From contig CM070577.1 in NCBI GenBank assembly GCA_036346355.1, forward strand, positions 77,708,509 to 77,772,508: 64,000 nt of DNA. The letters are read 5' to 3'. Shown here piece by piece: positions 1 through 11,395 of this stretch. A program made the translations under genes and the position numbers. The notes below the pieces were generated by a model. The model ran no database searches. It was not told the DNA's origin and saw only the letters and a list, made by a program, of their open reading frames with translations. The DNA comes from Rhipidocladum racemiflorum. Lineage: Eukaryota; Streptophyta; Magnoliopsida; Poales; Poaceae. Positions within the stretch are counted from its first letter, which is position 1; the number at the start of each line of letters is the position of its first letter.

Positions 1-377
1 ATCCTATTTGATATATAGCAAGCAGAAGAAATTGCTTTAGCCCAGAATTTTCTTGAAGTGTTGTATTCATCTAGCATAGCTCTAGCCATTTGAATCAAAG
101 TTCTATTTTTCCTTTCTACAACACCATTCTGTGAGGGAGCATATGGCAAGGAAAATTGATGTTCAATTCCATTAGTTTCACAAAAAGATTTGAACAAAGC
201 ATTTTTGAATTCCGTACCATTATCAGTTCTTATGGTTTTCAATGTGTTGGGAAATTCATTTATCAATCTTTTAATGAAAACATGAAAGAGTCCAAAGATC
301 TCATCTTTCGAAGAGAGAAAATGCACCTAAGAGTATCTCGAATAATCATCAACAATTACTAGAAAGTACCACTTACC
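1..377 (-). pseudogene. Copia integrase catalytic core (DDE), partial
   Basis: Translating the minus strand through the stop at 378-380 gives KWYFLVIVDDYSRYS, then RTDNGTEF, then QNGVVERKNRTL. These carry the three acidic residues of the retroviral integrase DDE core. A second in-frame stop follows RYS near position 323. It ends at the window edge in the usual MARAMLDEY region. Integrase joins element cDNA to host DNA; this copy would need two stops suppressed to be made, so it is probably dead. Confidence 0.9.
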
Positions 378-911
378 TCAGGCCGATTGGATTCGAGATG
401 GTCCTACTGTATCCATGTGAAGAAGTTGACCGGGGCCGATGGTCATCACAGTTGAGACAGGAGCATGAGGAGCTCCAACCATCTTACCATGTCGACAGGA
501 AGCACAAACAATGTCTTTGCAAGATTTTAATTTCGGCAAGCCACGAATTAAATCTAGACCACTCAATCTAGATAACAGATCAAAACCCAAGTGACCTAAC
601 CGACGATGCCAAAAATTGAGATTTCTAGATTCTGAAGCAACAAAACAATGTGAACTTGAAGCATTGCTAAAATTTGCTATGAAAATTTTTCCAAGTCTAG
701 ATATCTCAAGAATCAGGTTTCCAGAAGCATCGAGTACCCTACATGCATTCGGTTTAAAATTTACTTCAAAGTTTTCATCCAACAATTGAGATACGCATGT
801 AAGGTTGAATTTCGCTTTAGACACCAAAGAGACATTCTTTAAAGTAAAGTGCTCATTTACTTTCAATCGTACCATTTGCAATGACGCTGGCCCAAAGAGT
901 AGCATCTCCAA
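378..911 (-). pseudogene. Copia pol: end of protease and GAG-pre-integrase zinc-binding domain
   Basis: This minus-strand frame continues the polyprotein after a frameshift. It has the LVSKAKFNLTCVSQLLDE stretch usual after the Copia protease core, then the GAG-pre-integrase region with the HHCC zinc-binding signature HRRLGHLGF ... CASCRHGK. It ends in HMDTVGPSRIQS followed by an in-frame TGA at 378-380. The integrase core continues immediately beyond that stop. Confidence 0.88.
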
Positions 912-2181
912 AAGTGATCGCTTGCTCCTCAGATGCTTTTGTTAGGGAGGAGAACCAACTTGGGTTGCCTGTCATGTGTTGGCAGCATCCTGAATCAACA
1001 ACCCAGATGTTCTCCTTCCCTTCTCGTACCACCTCATCACCGTCGCTGGAGGTGCTGTCGTTGTCACTAGAATCACTAGTGTTCCCTTTTGCCATGAAGC
1101 ACGGTCTAGTGAAATCCTTATCATTCAGCTTCGTTTGCTTCGCTTCCTTCTCATCTTCAGTTGAGTCATCAATGTCGCTTAAATCTAAGCGACCAATTGC
1201 CGCGAAGACTTTGTTGAGCATCTTCTTCGTCCGTTGCTTATTTTTATCCTTGCTCTCTCTTGGCTGGAAGGACTTGGAGGAGTTGCTTTGCTCCTTCTCC
1301 TCTCTATCTTTGTTCTTGAAACAGTTAGCACGGATGTGCCCTGCCTTGCCGCAGTTGTAGCAGTGGATGGAGGCTCCTCTTCTCTCCCTTGATCTCATGT
1401 AAGCTGCATTGACACGCTTGGAAAGAAGAGCAAGTGTATCTTCTGGTATTTGATCTAGCTGTTCATCACTAAGAGCACTCAAAGCAGTAATGGAATATGA
1501 TGATGAAGAACTAGCAGCATTATCATATGAAGAGGAATTAGCATTAAGAGCCATAGAGTTATCATTGGATGTTCTTGAAACAATGTCTATCTCAAAAGTC
1601 TTGAGACTAGAATATAGTTTATCCAAAGTCATTTCACTCATCTTGTGAGCTTCCCTAAAAGCAGTCACTTTCATTTGCCAGATTTTAAGATCAAGAGATG
1701 ATAGGAAATGTCTAGCATTTTCAGAGTTAGTGTACTTTACATCTACAGCTCTAAGATTGTTTAAGATTCTGTTAAAGCGAGCAAAACAATCATCTAGAGA
1801 TTCTCCAGAGTTCATTTCAAATCTAGTGTATTCCTTTTTAAATTGATCTTGCCTAGCTTCTTTTACAGAGTCAATGCCCTCATGATAATCTTGAAGAGAT
1901 TTCCAAATTTCATGAGCAGTGAGTAAATGAAAGACTCTATCGAATTCTTTTCTAGCAAGTCCTTGAAGCAATATGTTTCTAGCTCTATTATTGTTTTCAA
2001 CATCTTTTTCAAACTCGATTTTATCAATATCATCATTTGAAGGAAGCTCGTATGGAATCTTTACCTTGCGCCAAATAGCGTTACCTTGAGCTTGAAGGTA
2101 TGCAGTCATCCGAATCCGCCAATGGGGAAAGTCTGTGCCATTGAAGATTGGCGGCTTGTTCGAGTATTTCTCTGTTGCCAT
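853..2181 (-). CDS. gag: Copia gag with zinc knuckle, continuing into the protease domain
   Basis: 442 aa open frame starting at ATG 2181, shortly after the PBS. The N-terminal two thirds are a UBN2/retrotran_gag-type capsid region (WRIRMTAYLQAQ near residue 20; ESLDDCFARFNRIL near 130). A CCHC zinc knuckle CYNCGKAGHIRANC lies near residue 275, followed by a K/E-rich linker, then the aspartic protease motif VDSGCCQHMTG near residue 395. Gag forms the virus-like particle and the knuckle binds RNA; the protease processes the polyprotein. The frame then shifts, with the continuation at 378-911, so the polyprotein is broken near 855-910. Plants carry many close relatives of this ORF. Confidence 0.92.
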   Translation of the reverse strand: MATEKYSNKPPIFNGTDFPHWRIRMTAYLQAQGNAIWRKVKIPYELPSNDDIDKIEFEKDVENNNRARNILLQGLARKEFDRVFHLLTAHEIWKSLQDYHEGIDSVKEARQDQFKKEYTRFEMNSGESLDDCFARFNRILNNLRAVDVKYTNSENARHFLSSLDLKIWQMKVTAFREAHKMSEMTLDKLYSSLKTFEIDIVSRTSNDNSMALNANSSSYDNAASSSSSYSITALSALSDEQLDQIPEDTLALLSKRVNAAYMRSRERRGASIHCYNCGKAGHIRANCFKNKDREEKEQSNSSKSFQPRESKDKNKQRTKKMLNKVFAAIGRLDLSDIDDSTEDEKEAKQTKLNDKDFTRPCFMAKGNTSDSSDNDSTSSDGDEVVREGKENIWVVDSGCCQHMTGNPSWFSSLTKASEEQAITFGDATLWASVIANGTIESK

Positions 2182-2228
2182 AACTTACCGTTTACTAATC
2201 ACCTGTTAAGATGGATTAGTAGAGCCAA

Positions 2229-2240
2229 GCTCTGATACCA
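2229..2240 (-). other. Primer binding site, initiator tRNA-Met type
   Basis: The minus strand reads TGGTATCAGAGC two bases inside the LTR end. This is the standard complement to the 3' end of plant initiator methionine tRNA used by many Copia and some Gypsy elements to prime minus-strand DNA synthesis. Confidence 0.93.
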
Positions 2241-2242
2241 CT

Positions 2243-3403
2243 TGTAGGATCGAAAGACACAAATATAGCAATCAGAGGGGGGGTGCATGATTGAGCGGAA
2301 GCTAAAACCAAATTCTTAATCTACTAAAAGTTCACCCCAAAACAGAACCAAATAATTGCCTCGTATTCGACAAAAACAGAATGATAGAGGTTCGGTAAAA
2401 CGCGAATTCCCAGAGATCCAACCGTCAGAACGATCTAAAATTTGGACATAAGAAACTAGATTCCAATACGAATCGAACCCAAAAAGAATTAGCTCGATCG
2501 AACTTACGGATGAAAAGTTATGAGCCTCTCAAGTTTGCTATAATAGAAGATGACCAGAATAGATCTAACTAGAATTGTAGCTCGCCGAAAGATTTGAAGA
2601 ACTTGATCTTTATTTCTCCTTTCTTTTGTCTAAAGTACTCCAAACAAAAGAGTTCAACCCTAAAGCTTGATCAAAGCTTGATGCCCTTCAATAGGAGACA
2701 ACCCCTCCTATTTAAAGGAGCAAAACACAAGGAGTCATGAATACAATTCCCACTCCTAATCCTAGAAGGAGTCCCACTCCTAATCCTAGAAGGAGTCCCA
2801 CTCCTAATCTTAGAAAGAGTATGTATTCAACACAACTCCTCTTGGCCCAACCTGGCCGAGTACAACTCTTGCACGCGTATGGCAACCCTACCATACTCAC
2901 GTGACTAACACTTTGCACGCGAATGACCTCCTGCCATTCTCACGTGACTAACCATTCTTCATGTGCACCATTCTCTTAGCCCGAACGTCCCGCATGACAT
3001 CCTTGACCACCAAGACCTCAGTTCCCCCTGAACGTAGTCCCGAACCTCAGTTCCTCCATGAACCTAGTTCCGGTCCCGTCATCGACCACATTCGCCCTCG
3101 AGCAATATCTGCACATGAACAAACCACAAAAACGATTCCGAGCACAAATCCGTGACTTGACTCACATTAAACCATGCAACCACTCACAGGAGTGCATTGC
3201 ATTAAATATTCTAAGAACACGATTTCAAAACACGAACCAAAACCTTTGAAAAATCAAAAAGCTTTTCAAATAATCAAACTGATTTCAAATCTTTTCAAAT
3301 AAAGAAACCAAAAAATAAATCTTGTCGAAATATCAAACTGGTTTCAAATCTTTTTCAAATACTCATCATCAAAATCAAATGGATCAAAAATAACGATCCT
3401 TCA
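2243..3403 (-). repeat. 5' LTR of Copia element A
   Basis: On the minus strand the repeat starts TGAAGGATCG and ends CGATCCTACA, so it has TG...CA ends with short imperfect inverted termini. It is bordered internally by the PBS. Nearly the same sequence, with the same two ends, recurs at 19605-20715, which fixes both boundaries. It holds a short tandem run of AATCCTAGAAGGAGTCCCACTCCT-type units at about 2745-2820, just downstream of the TATA-like box in transcription order. Confidence 0.92.
2711..2716 (-). promoter_or_regulatory. TATA-like box in the Copia A LTR
   Basis: The minus strand reads CTCCTTTAAATAGGAGG here, inside the LTR, about 470 bp before its internal end. The same AAATAGAGG/AAATAGGAGG context is kept in the solo LTRs at about 20035 and 39231. 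The position is consistent with the start of U3-R transcription; no transcript evidence is available. Confidence 0.55.
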
Positions 3404-5692
3404 TGTTGAAGTACTATGTTGGAAATATAGAATACGTTGTTATATGATTTGGTGATCCGTGGGGATCATGTCAATGTAGTCTTGGTTGGGTGCCTTTGTG
3501 ATAAGCATCTTAAAACCTTAACTAAAAGTGTTGGGAATGGTAACTAGAGAAAGAAATTGTTATGTAAATCTGGTTAAATCCGGTTGGACTCTCTTGATGA
3601 GTAAATAGTGATTATTGAATGCTTAAATGGTAAGTGTAGTGGAATACAAGTTATGGTGGGATTCATGCTGAGCTGGTGTTTAAAACCCTTTCAACTGATG
3701 TGGTTGTTTGCCATTTTGGTTGAATGCCTTCGGTCAAGGTATTCCTTGTGTTGTGTTTCCGAGTTTCCCTAAAACCCGTATCTATTGGTGCCAATCTTTG
3801 GTTTTGGCTATTTTGTTTAATTTGTGTTATGAGTATGGATTTACACCCAAAAGTTTTTGAGTGGATCGCGCTCCTTCGCGTTCACCCTGAATTATCTTTG
3901 GAATAAATTTTAACAGAAGCAGATGGACATAGTGGGTTGTGCTGGAAACTCTGGAGATTTAATTTGTAACTCTTTTTGACTGGAGTTGGATTTATTTGCA
4001 TAACGTGTGTGGTGTTTGCAAGTGCTCCAAAAGGTGGTTTTTATGGATGTTTCATCGGTGATGTTGTTAGCAAAGTGTTCTCTTTTGGGATATGAGTTTC
4101 CCTTTCTTTTGAGAAAATATGTGGCGGTTGTGTGTACAGATGTTTGACTTTGGAGTCGATGTTCTTTTCCAAAATGTTGATTTTGGTTAAAATGCGATGT
4201 TTTGCAAGTTTAGTTTTCAATTTACGTGGCTTCCTATACGATGTGGTGTTCTTATTAATGGTGTTGCTATCATAGTTTATATGAATTTCGCAGCCATCGA
4301 TGTTAATTGTGTTTCAATCATGTGATACCGAGGAAGAAATCTTTTGGTGGATGACTATTTGGTATTGTTGTTACATGAAGAATGAATGGTGAAAAGGAAG
4401 CATGACATTGTTATAGATGTTTAATGATGAAAGAGTCGATGAGCCAGGTCGGTGAGAAAGTCATATATGGATATATGACTAATCCGGAGTGCTCTTGAAA
4501 AAAATGTGCATGCATGTCGTAAATCGAGACTTCTATTTCTTTCTGGTATGTTGGTTGTGGTGTAGGAGATTTGTGTTTCCTTTGCATCTTAACTTAGGAA
4601 AAATAAGATGAGTACTCTTTGGTTGTTGCCGGATTCTTTCCAAAGTGGCTTTTAGCGCTTTGGAGTTCGAGTTGTTGTATGTGGATCATTTTGGGTTCAT
4701 GGGTTTTGGTTGAGCTTACTCAATGATTGTACCCTTTGTTCTGATTCTTTGAAAGGAAGAATGCGAGGGCGAGACCTTCTAAGAAAGGAAAATTTAGTGT
4801 GGGTTGGTAATGACCTAAGATATTAGGCGTTGCTAGTGGTTGATCGTAACTAGTTGGAAGTGAAGAGTAAAGGAAGGTTGGGTATGACCCAATTCAAATT
4901 TTCTTGGAGAATTGTCATTGAGGTGTTCCTCGATAGGGTTGATCAAATTATTAGTGGACCACTTGGTGGTTGCTAGTAATTGCTTTATGTTTTTGAACAG
5001 TATTGGATCTTTTGTCGCCGATCTTTGAGCGTGTTGTGCCAACCGAAGAGGAATGTTTGGTTGTTGTTGAATTTGCGGGTTTTCAGAACCCTGGTCATAT
5101 CGTAGGCTTCTCCTTTCGGTGGTAGTGGGGTGGGTGTTGGTCTTGTTGTAAAAGATCAGCATGTAACCCCGTTGGTTCGAGCAGTTAGTAATCTTAGAGT
5201 GTTGTGTCTCACTTGGTTTACGTCGTCTTGAATACGACGAACCACAGTTGAGAGGTTGAGACGTGAATCACTTTTGTGCGTGGGAGCGGAAGATAGATCT
5301 AGAAGTTGGTACCATGTCCTTCTGGAGAGTGGCTTTGGTTAAAGGGATCGGGCACTTTAGTGCCAAGGAATGCATGGAATGAGGAGTGTGAGACCGTTTT
5401 ATTTCGTGGTCTGTTTGGGACTTTAACCTACCGCTTGGGTTGTGCTGAGGCCGTATGTGAGTGCTTTTGTGTTTCAATGTTGAGTAAGAATTCTGGCAAG
5501 TTTTGAATGTGAGTTATCTTTAGAGCTATCAGTCTTTAATCCTTAGCTCCTTGCCTCTGAGTGCTGGCTGGTGCAAATCGTAGGGGCTTCTAAGCGGGTT
5601 CTGAGGCGTGAACCATAACTCCCTTTGATTTGGTTGTTTGCGAAGTGGCGTGTCTCGGATTCGGGGTCGAATCCTGTTGAAGGGGGGAAGAA
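3404..5692 (+). pseudogene. Decayed internal sequence upstream of a Gypsy 3' LTR
   Basis: No long open frame and no convincing domain is visible. It is placed as Gypsy-internal because it runs into a polypurine tract and an LTR on the plus strand, and because the last bases (tcggattcggggtcgaatcctg, two short pieces) resemble the GGACGAAAT-type stretch that closes many grass Gypsy internal regions. Around 4446-4495 it carries a piece, GGTGAGAAAGTCATA ... CTAATCCGGA, similar to part of the neighbouring LTRs (8170-8230, 9340-9400). The Copia LTR at its left edge cuts it off. Confidence 0.45.
5680..5692 (+). other. Polypurine tract
   Basis: AAGGGGGGAAGAA directly precedes the LTR start TGTGACAC. 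This is the plus-strand primer site of an LTR retrotransposon and shows that 5693 begins a 3' LTR read on the plus strand. Confidence 0.85.
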
Positions 5693-8600
5693 TGTGACAC
5701 TACGGAATTGTGTGATATTATAAAATGTGAATTTTGAGGTTAAAAACATTATGGAATGTGGAATTTTAGGTGGAAACCATATGGTATGAGGTTTATTTGC
5801 GTTTCCGGGCCGATTTCGGGAGTTTGGGCCTTTCCGGGGGAGTTTGGGCCTAAGGGAAGGGGTCGTGGGCTTTGGTGGGAAGGAGTTTGAGTCCAAATAG
5901 GAGTAGGAGACCTGGTTGGGGGCTTCCCCCATCCCTTATTGCACCCCCACCCCTGCCCATGCGCCCCATCTCTATACCCTAGCCGCCACCTCCACCTCCC
6001 CCTCTCCCTCTTGCATGCGCCCTCCCCCTTGGGCTCTCCCCTTTGCGCCACCACCCCTCCACCACCTCTCCACCTCCCTTGCGGCCCCTAGGGGAGTTCC
6101 CCACCTCAACACCTCGAAGATCCATCCATTGGAGCGCTCCGCGACGAGGAGATCCGGTGGATTTGGAGCAAGGAAGGAGATCGCGCGAACCAGGAGGAGA
6201 TCCATTGGGTTTTCGTGCGTCGGGCGAAGGTATGGCCATGGGAATCCTTGGGGTTGGTCTAGGTACTGTTATAAGGGTGATTATCAAGTTTTTAGATCAA
6301 TTGGTAGTGCTGGAATTGAGTAGATTATATGAAATCTAGAAGTTGCCACGTTCTCTGTTTCGGGTAGCATGAGCAGTCGACCGAGGGTTTGGGTTTTTGT
6401 CAATTTAGAGTCGGACTTTGGTCGGCCGCCTGTTAAAGAAGTTGTAGGTAATTTCAATACCTTTCAGTGGGTATAAAGAACGTGTAATTACGATCAACCG
6501 TTTGAAAGTTATGGCTGTTTTACCGAGCGTTTTAAAATATGTGATGTGATTGGAACAGATCACGGTATTTTGTAGATTAAATAACTTTAGAGTCCGAATC
6601 AGTTTTTACTTATACCTATAAAAAGTTAGGAAATTTCCTAAGCTATGCGAGGATGTACTCGTTTATTTGATTTGGAGTCTTAGAACCCAAGTTATGCCTT
6701 TTGGAAGGCTGTTGTCCCGACGGGACAGAACCTCTATTTTTGGGTTTTTCGAGTAGTTGGCAATGTCGGTGTGACACCACGGAGTGTCGTAACCTTATAA
6801 AATGTGCATTATGAGGTCAAAAAATTATGAAATATGGAATTGGAGGTTGAAACCATACGGTATGAGGTTTATTCGCTTTTTCGGGCCGTTTCCGGGAGTT
6901 TGGGCCTTTCTGGGGGAGTTTGGGCCTAAAGGGAAGGGTCGTGGGCTTTGGTGGGAAAGAGTTTGAGTCCAAATAGGAGTAGGAGACCTTGTTGGGGGCC
7001 TCCTCCACCCCTTTTTGGGTGGCTCATCCAGCCCCCTTGCGCCCCCCACCTCTTGGTGAAACCCTAGCCGCCCCCTTGCTCCTCCCTTGCGCCCCTCCCT
7101 CCCCCACGCCTCCTCCACCCCTTGTGCGCCCTCCCTCTCCTCTCCTCCACCCCCTTGCTGCACCTAGGTGAGTTCTTGACCTCACCACCTTGAAGATCCA
7201 TCCATTGGAGCGCTCCGCGACGAGGAGATCCGGTGGATTTGGAGCGAGGAAGGAGATCGCGCGAACCGGGAGGAGATCTATTGGGTTTTCTTGCGTCGGG
7301 CGAAGGTATGGCCATGGGAATCCTTGGGGTTGGTCTAGGTACAGTTATAAGGGTGATTATCAAGTTTTTAGATCAATTGGTGGTGCTGGAATTGAGTAGA
7401 TTAGACAAAATCTAGAAGTTGCCACGTTCTCTGTTTTGGGCAGCATGAGCAGTCGACCTAGGGCTAGGGTTTTCGTCAATTTAGATTCGGAATTTGGTCG
7501 GCCGCCTGTTGAAGAAGTTGTAGGTAATTTCAATACCATTCAGTGGGTATAAAGAACGTGTAATTCTGATCAGCCGTTTGAAAGTTATGGCTGTTTTACC
7601 GAGCGTGTTAAAATCTGTGACGTGATTGGAACAAATCACGGTATTTTGTAGATTAAACAACTTTAGGGTCCGAATCAGCTTTTCCATATACTTAGAAAAA
7701 GTTAGGAAATTTCCTAAGCTACACGAGGATTTACTCGTTTAATTGATTCGGAGTCTTAGAACCCGAGTTATGCCTTTTGGAAGGCTGCTGTCCCGACGGG
7801 ACAGAACCTCTGTTTTTGGGTTTTGCGAGTAGTTGGCAATGTTGGGGTAGATGAGGGTTTGCGTACTGTTTTGTGGACATGATTGTGAGTGTGTGGTACC
7901 TATGTGCAGGTGGTGTGACCCCGGGAGTGCCTTCTACTTCTCGCCAATCCGTTGCCCGTGGTTGAGGCAAGTGTATTGCAATGGACAGCGGTTGTAGGTT
8001 GCTAGTTGAGACTAGATGAAATTGATTCCATGATATGATCACTTGCCATGCTTTAATGATTGCCAATGATATGATGAGTATGCTTATTATGTTATGATGC
8101 CATGTGTTAATGTACAAGTTAATTATGATGTTGGCATGTTTGCATACATGGCATGATACATGGCTCGGCGTGAGAAAGTCATAACTAGTCCGGGGAAGGT
8201 CGGTGAGAAAGTTATGACTATTCCGGAGAGCCAATGAGTAAGTTCTACATCGTGATTCCATCCACCGCGGTGTTTGGAAGCGAGGAGTAGGCACCCTCCA
8301 TCTTCGGGATGGAAGGGGGGAGAGGGTGCACGCCGACGGGTGTGTACTCAACCATACCGGTATGAGTTTCCAAGGAGATATGAGCATAACATTGCATTGC
8401 ATACATAATGATGATTATAATGATATGTGTTCATGAATGAGATGATTTACATAATGTGAGTTATTATAGCCATGTAATTGTTCTTTTTGTACCATTGCAA
8501 TATGCTTGCTGAGTTTTGAACTCACGCTTGTGTTTTCTTGTTGTTTTAGGTACCTTGAGACCGGCATACGGGGAAGGGAAATAGACACACTTCTACACGT

Positions 8601-10169
8601 AGTTTCACTCATTCGTCTCACAAGTCATTCAATTGGGTTTCGATAATAAACTAAGTGTGATGCTTATTGTTTTATGGTTTAGCTTTGCGTTATAAGAGTC
8701 TTATTGTTCGTTTGACTCTTGGTGACATTAAATGCTTGAAATTAGACTTATATTGCTGTCATGCCTTTAAATATTGCTATTTTAGACGCCTCTTATGTTG
8801 CCATATATTGCTATGCTGTTGTTGCTCCTTCAAATCATGTTAAAACAAATGAGATGCTGCCGAAATCTCGGTTTTTAGTATTTACTCCTTTGCTGTAATT
8901 TACCTTAATTTAGGGTATTTAGATGTTGTTTAGCCTATGTTTGGTAGCATTCGGGCATACTAGATGCCGGGGTGTTACAGTCGGGGTAGATGAGGGTTTG
9001 CGTACTGTTTTGTGGACAAGATTGAGTGTGTGGTACCTATGTGCAGGTGGTGTGACCCCGGGAGTGCCTCCTACTTCTCGCCAATCCGTCGCCCGTGGTT
9101 GAGGCAAGTGTATTGGAATGGGTAGCGGGTAGCTTGCTAGATTGGTTGCAAATTGAAATTGAATATATGATATGTTCACATGCCATGCCTTAATGATTGC
9201 CAATGATATGATGAATATGTTTATTATGTTATGACATCATGTGTTGATGTACAAGTTATCTATGATGATGCCATGTGTTAATGTACAAGTTTTTCATGAT
9301 TTTGGCATGCTTGCATACGTGGCATGATACATGGCCCGCGCGGTGAGAAAGTCATAACTAGTCCGGGGAAGGTCGGTGAGAAAGTTATGACTATTTCGGA
9401 GAGCCAATGAGTAAGTCCTACATCGTGATTCCATCCACCGCGGTGTGGGGAAGCGAGGAGTAGGCACCCTCCATCTTCGGGATGGAAGGGGGGAGAGGGT
9501 GCACACCGACGGGTGTGTACTCAACCATACCGGTATGAGTTTCCAGGAGATATGTGCATCGCATTGCATTTCATCGCATTATATGAGGATGTGATATGAT
9601 GATGATATATGATGATGTCAATGATATGCTTACGCTATGAATATGAGATGTGCATGATGTTGTATGTGAAAAGTGGTGATGAAGGTATTAGAATGTATTT
9701 TCTCGTTCCATTGCAATATACTTGCTGAGTGATGAACTCACGCTTGTGTTTATGTTGTTTTTCTTAGGTACCATGAAACCGGCATGCGGGAAAGGGAGCT
9801 AGTCACATGTCATCACTTAGCATCACACATAGAAACAATGACATGTTCCTTCCTTTAAATTATGATGGTTAATTTGTGTGCTTGGTTTCCTCATTTACTT
9901 CGTTTGGCTCATGAGATGGTTGGAATCTTTATTCTAGTCTTACTGTTGCTAGAACCTTTATTATTGATGATTTAGATGGCATTCTTTATACTATATGCTG
10001 TGATCATATTGTTGTTGCTTCAATTCATGAAAAAACAAAGGAGATGCTGCCGAAATTTTCGGTTATAGCATTTACTCCTTTGCTGTAATTTATCTTAATT
10101 TATGGTATTTAGATGTTGTTTAGTCTATGTTTGGTAGCATTCGGGCATACTAGATGCCGGGGTGTTACA
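5693..10169 (+). repeat. Gypsy 3' LTR (older), split by a second LTR
   Basis: This LTR consists of 5693-6769 and 8985-10169, about 2.26 kb in total, starting TGTGACAC and ending GGTGTTACA. Between the two halves sits a complete copy of the same LTR family (6770-8979). The halves match the two halves of the inserted copy: 5693-6769 matches 6770-7845, and 8985-10169 matches 7850-8979. It contains a GC-rich, CCACC-rich stretch (5920-6210) that produces misleading open frames but no gene. Confidence 0.88.
6770..8979 (+). repeat. Solo LTR inserted in a related LTR (TSD GTCGG)
   Basis: This 2210 bp repeat starts TGTGACACCACGG and ends GGGGTGTTACA. It is flanked by GTCGG at 6765-6769 and 8980-8984. 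It has no internal region, so it is a solo LTR left by recombination between the two LTRs of a full element. The host is another LTR of the same family, interrupted near its middle. The CCACC-rich region at 7020-7170 and the block of TCATAACTAGTCCGG-type short repeats at 8160-8235 mirror those in the host. Confidence 0.9.
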
Positions 10170-11395
10170 GATATGTGGGCGAATTCGAATTTATCTCCAG
10201 TTGATTTTGCTATATATTATTTTAGATGTTAATATGGTCTACAAAATATATTTTTGATCACTAATTTTTATTATAATATATTTATAAAACTCAATAAAAT
10301 TATAATATTATAAAATTACTTTTGAGAACATATATGCACATATGATTTTTATATATCTAATTTAAATATTTATAAAAATATTAATAGTTAAAGTTTCGAG
10401 AGTTTGACTTGTGCAGAAGGGTTTGTTCTCACCTTCTTCGTTTTTGAAGAAAAGGCTGGACCATCGCCGGCTGGCAGTTACCGGGCAAACCGGATGGTTG
10501 GCGGTTTTCGTCCGATTCACTGCTTACAAACTTTTCGAGTTCATAATTTTCAATGTTTGAACTTTTGAAGAACATGTATTACAAGCCTAAACACAATCAT
10601 ATATGAAAAAGATGATTTGAACTGAGGGTTTAGAGGTGGACCAATCAGGCTTCGCAAAACTAGGACCAGGCCGATAACCACCAGTTTTCAGAAAAGAGGT
10701 CACATGTTCCCTAGTTAAATGTTGCTCTCGAGCCGAACACTACACGTTTAGTGGGTTTATTTGTTCAATTTTTTTCGATTAAAGCATATTTAATCATATG
10801 GCCATTCGATCGGTTGCCAGGTATATAGTGTATCATCCCAAATTTATGCATTTGAGATTGCTTTGATTATTTTGGTATTTTCAGAATTTTCAAATTTTAT
10901 TGATAATTAAAGCTTAATTGGTAATTTTTTTGAAATTAAAAATATTTAACATGATTAATATATAAGTGAACACTTGTTGAAAATATTTTATCTGAGTTCT
11001 AAGCGTTTCAAAGTATTTTATCGAATATTTCAGAATTTATTTGCTATTTAGTTGGAGTCCATTTATATTTATGTATTATTCTTAATTGAAAAAGATGTCA
11101 TGTGTTGTCACATCACACAATGATGTTGATGTCATGTTTTACATGATAATCAAGTGAGCTGGTAAATAATTTAAATTAAGGTAAGTGATAAGAGGCTGTT
11201 TGCTAGGATGAACCTACGTAACATTTCGATTGAAGAAGCTCAAGAACACTACCATCTAATCGACCAAAATTACGTACAGAATGGCTCCGTTCTAACTGTT
11301 GCTCCGCACTTCATGCACGTCACTTTTTCCCCTTTTGTTGGCTACTCACCTTTCAACTGGGCCTTCTTAATGCACTGCACCTTCTACCCTTTTTA
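10170..11395 (+). other. AT-rich stretch without recognisable genes
   Basis: I see no protein domain, LTR end or tandem structure here. The sequence is strongly AT-rich (10200-10390, 10850-11170). A 62-codon open frame at 11208-11396 has no recognisable motif and overlaps the MITE end, so I do not call it a gene. Confidence 0.6.

Larger units (their letters stand above)
1..3403 (-). mobile_element. Copia retrotransposon A, 5' part (LTR, gag, protease, integrase)
   Basis: Read on the minus strand the order is 5' LTR (2243-3403), a primer binding site, gag with a zinc knuckle, aspartic protease, GAG-pre-integrase and integrase core. Protease and integrase preceding any reverse transcriptase is the Ty1/Copia order. 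The element runs off the left edge, so reverse transcriptase, RNase H and the 3' LTR are not visible and its target-site duplication cannot be checked; the five bases outside the LTR are tgttg (3404-3408). It appears to have inserted into older Gypsy-derived sequence. Solo LTRs at 19605-20715 and 38570-40505, and the second Copia element starting near 13986, belong to the same broad family. Confidence 0.93.

Noticed and set aside
881..1360. 159-codon open frame on the plus strand
   Set aside because: Antisense shadow of the Copia gag frame, whose domains are unambiguous on the minus strand.
5916..7415. Several overlapping open frames on both strands
   Set aside because: They lie in the GC-rich, CCACC-rich part of two LTR copies, lack domains, and appear in duplicate because the LTR is duplicated.
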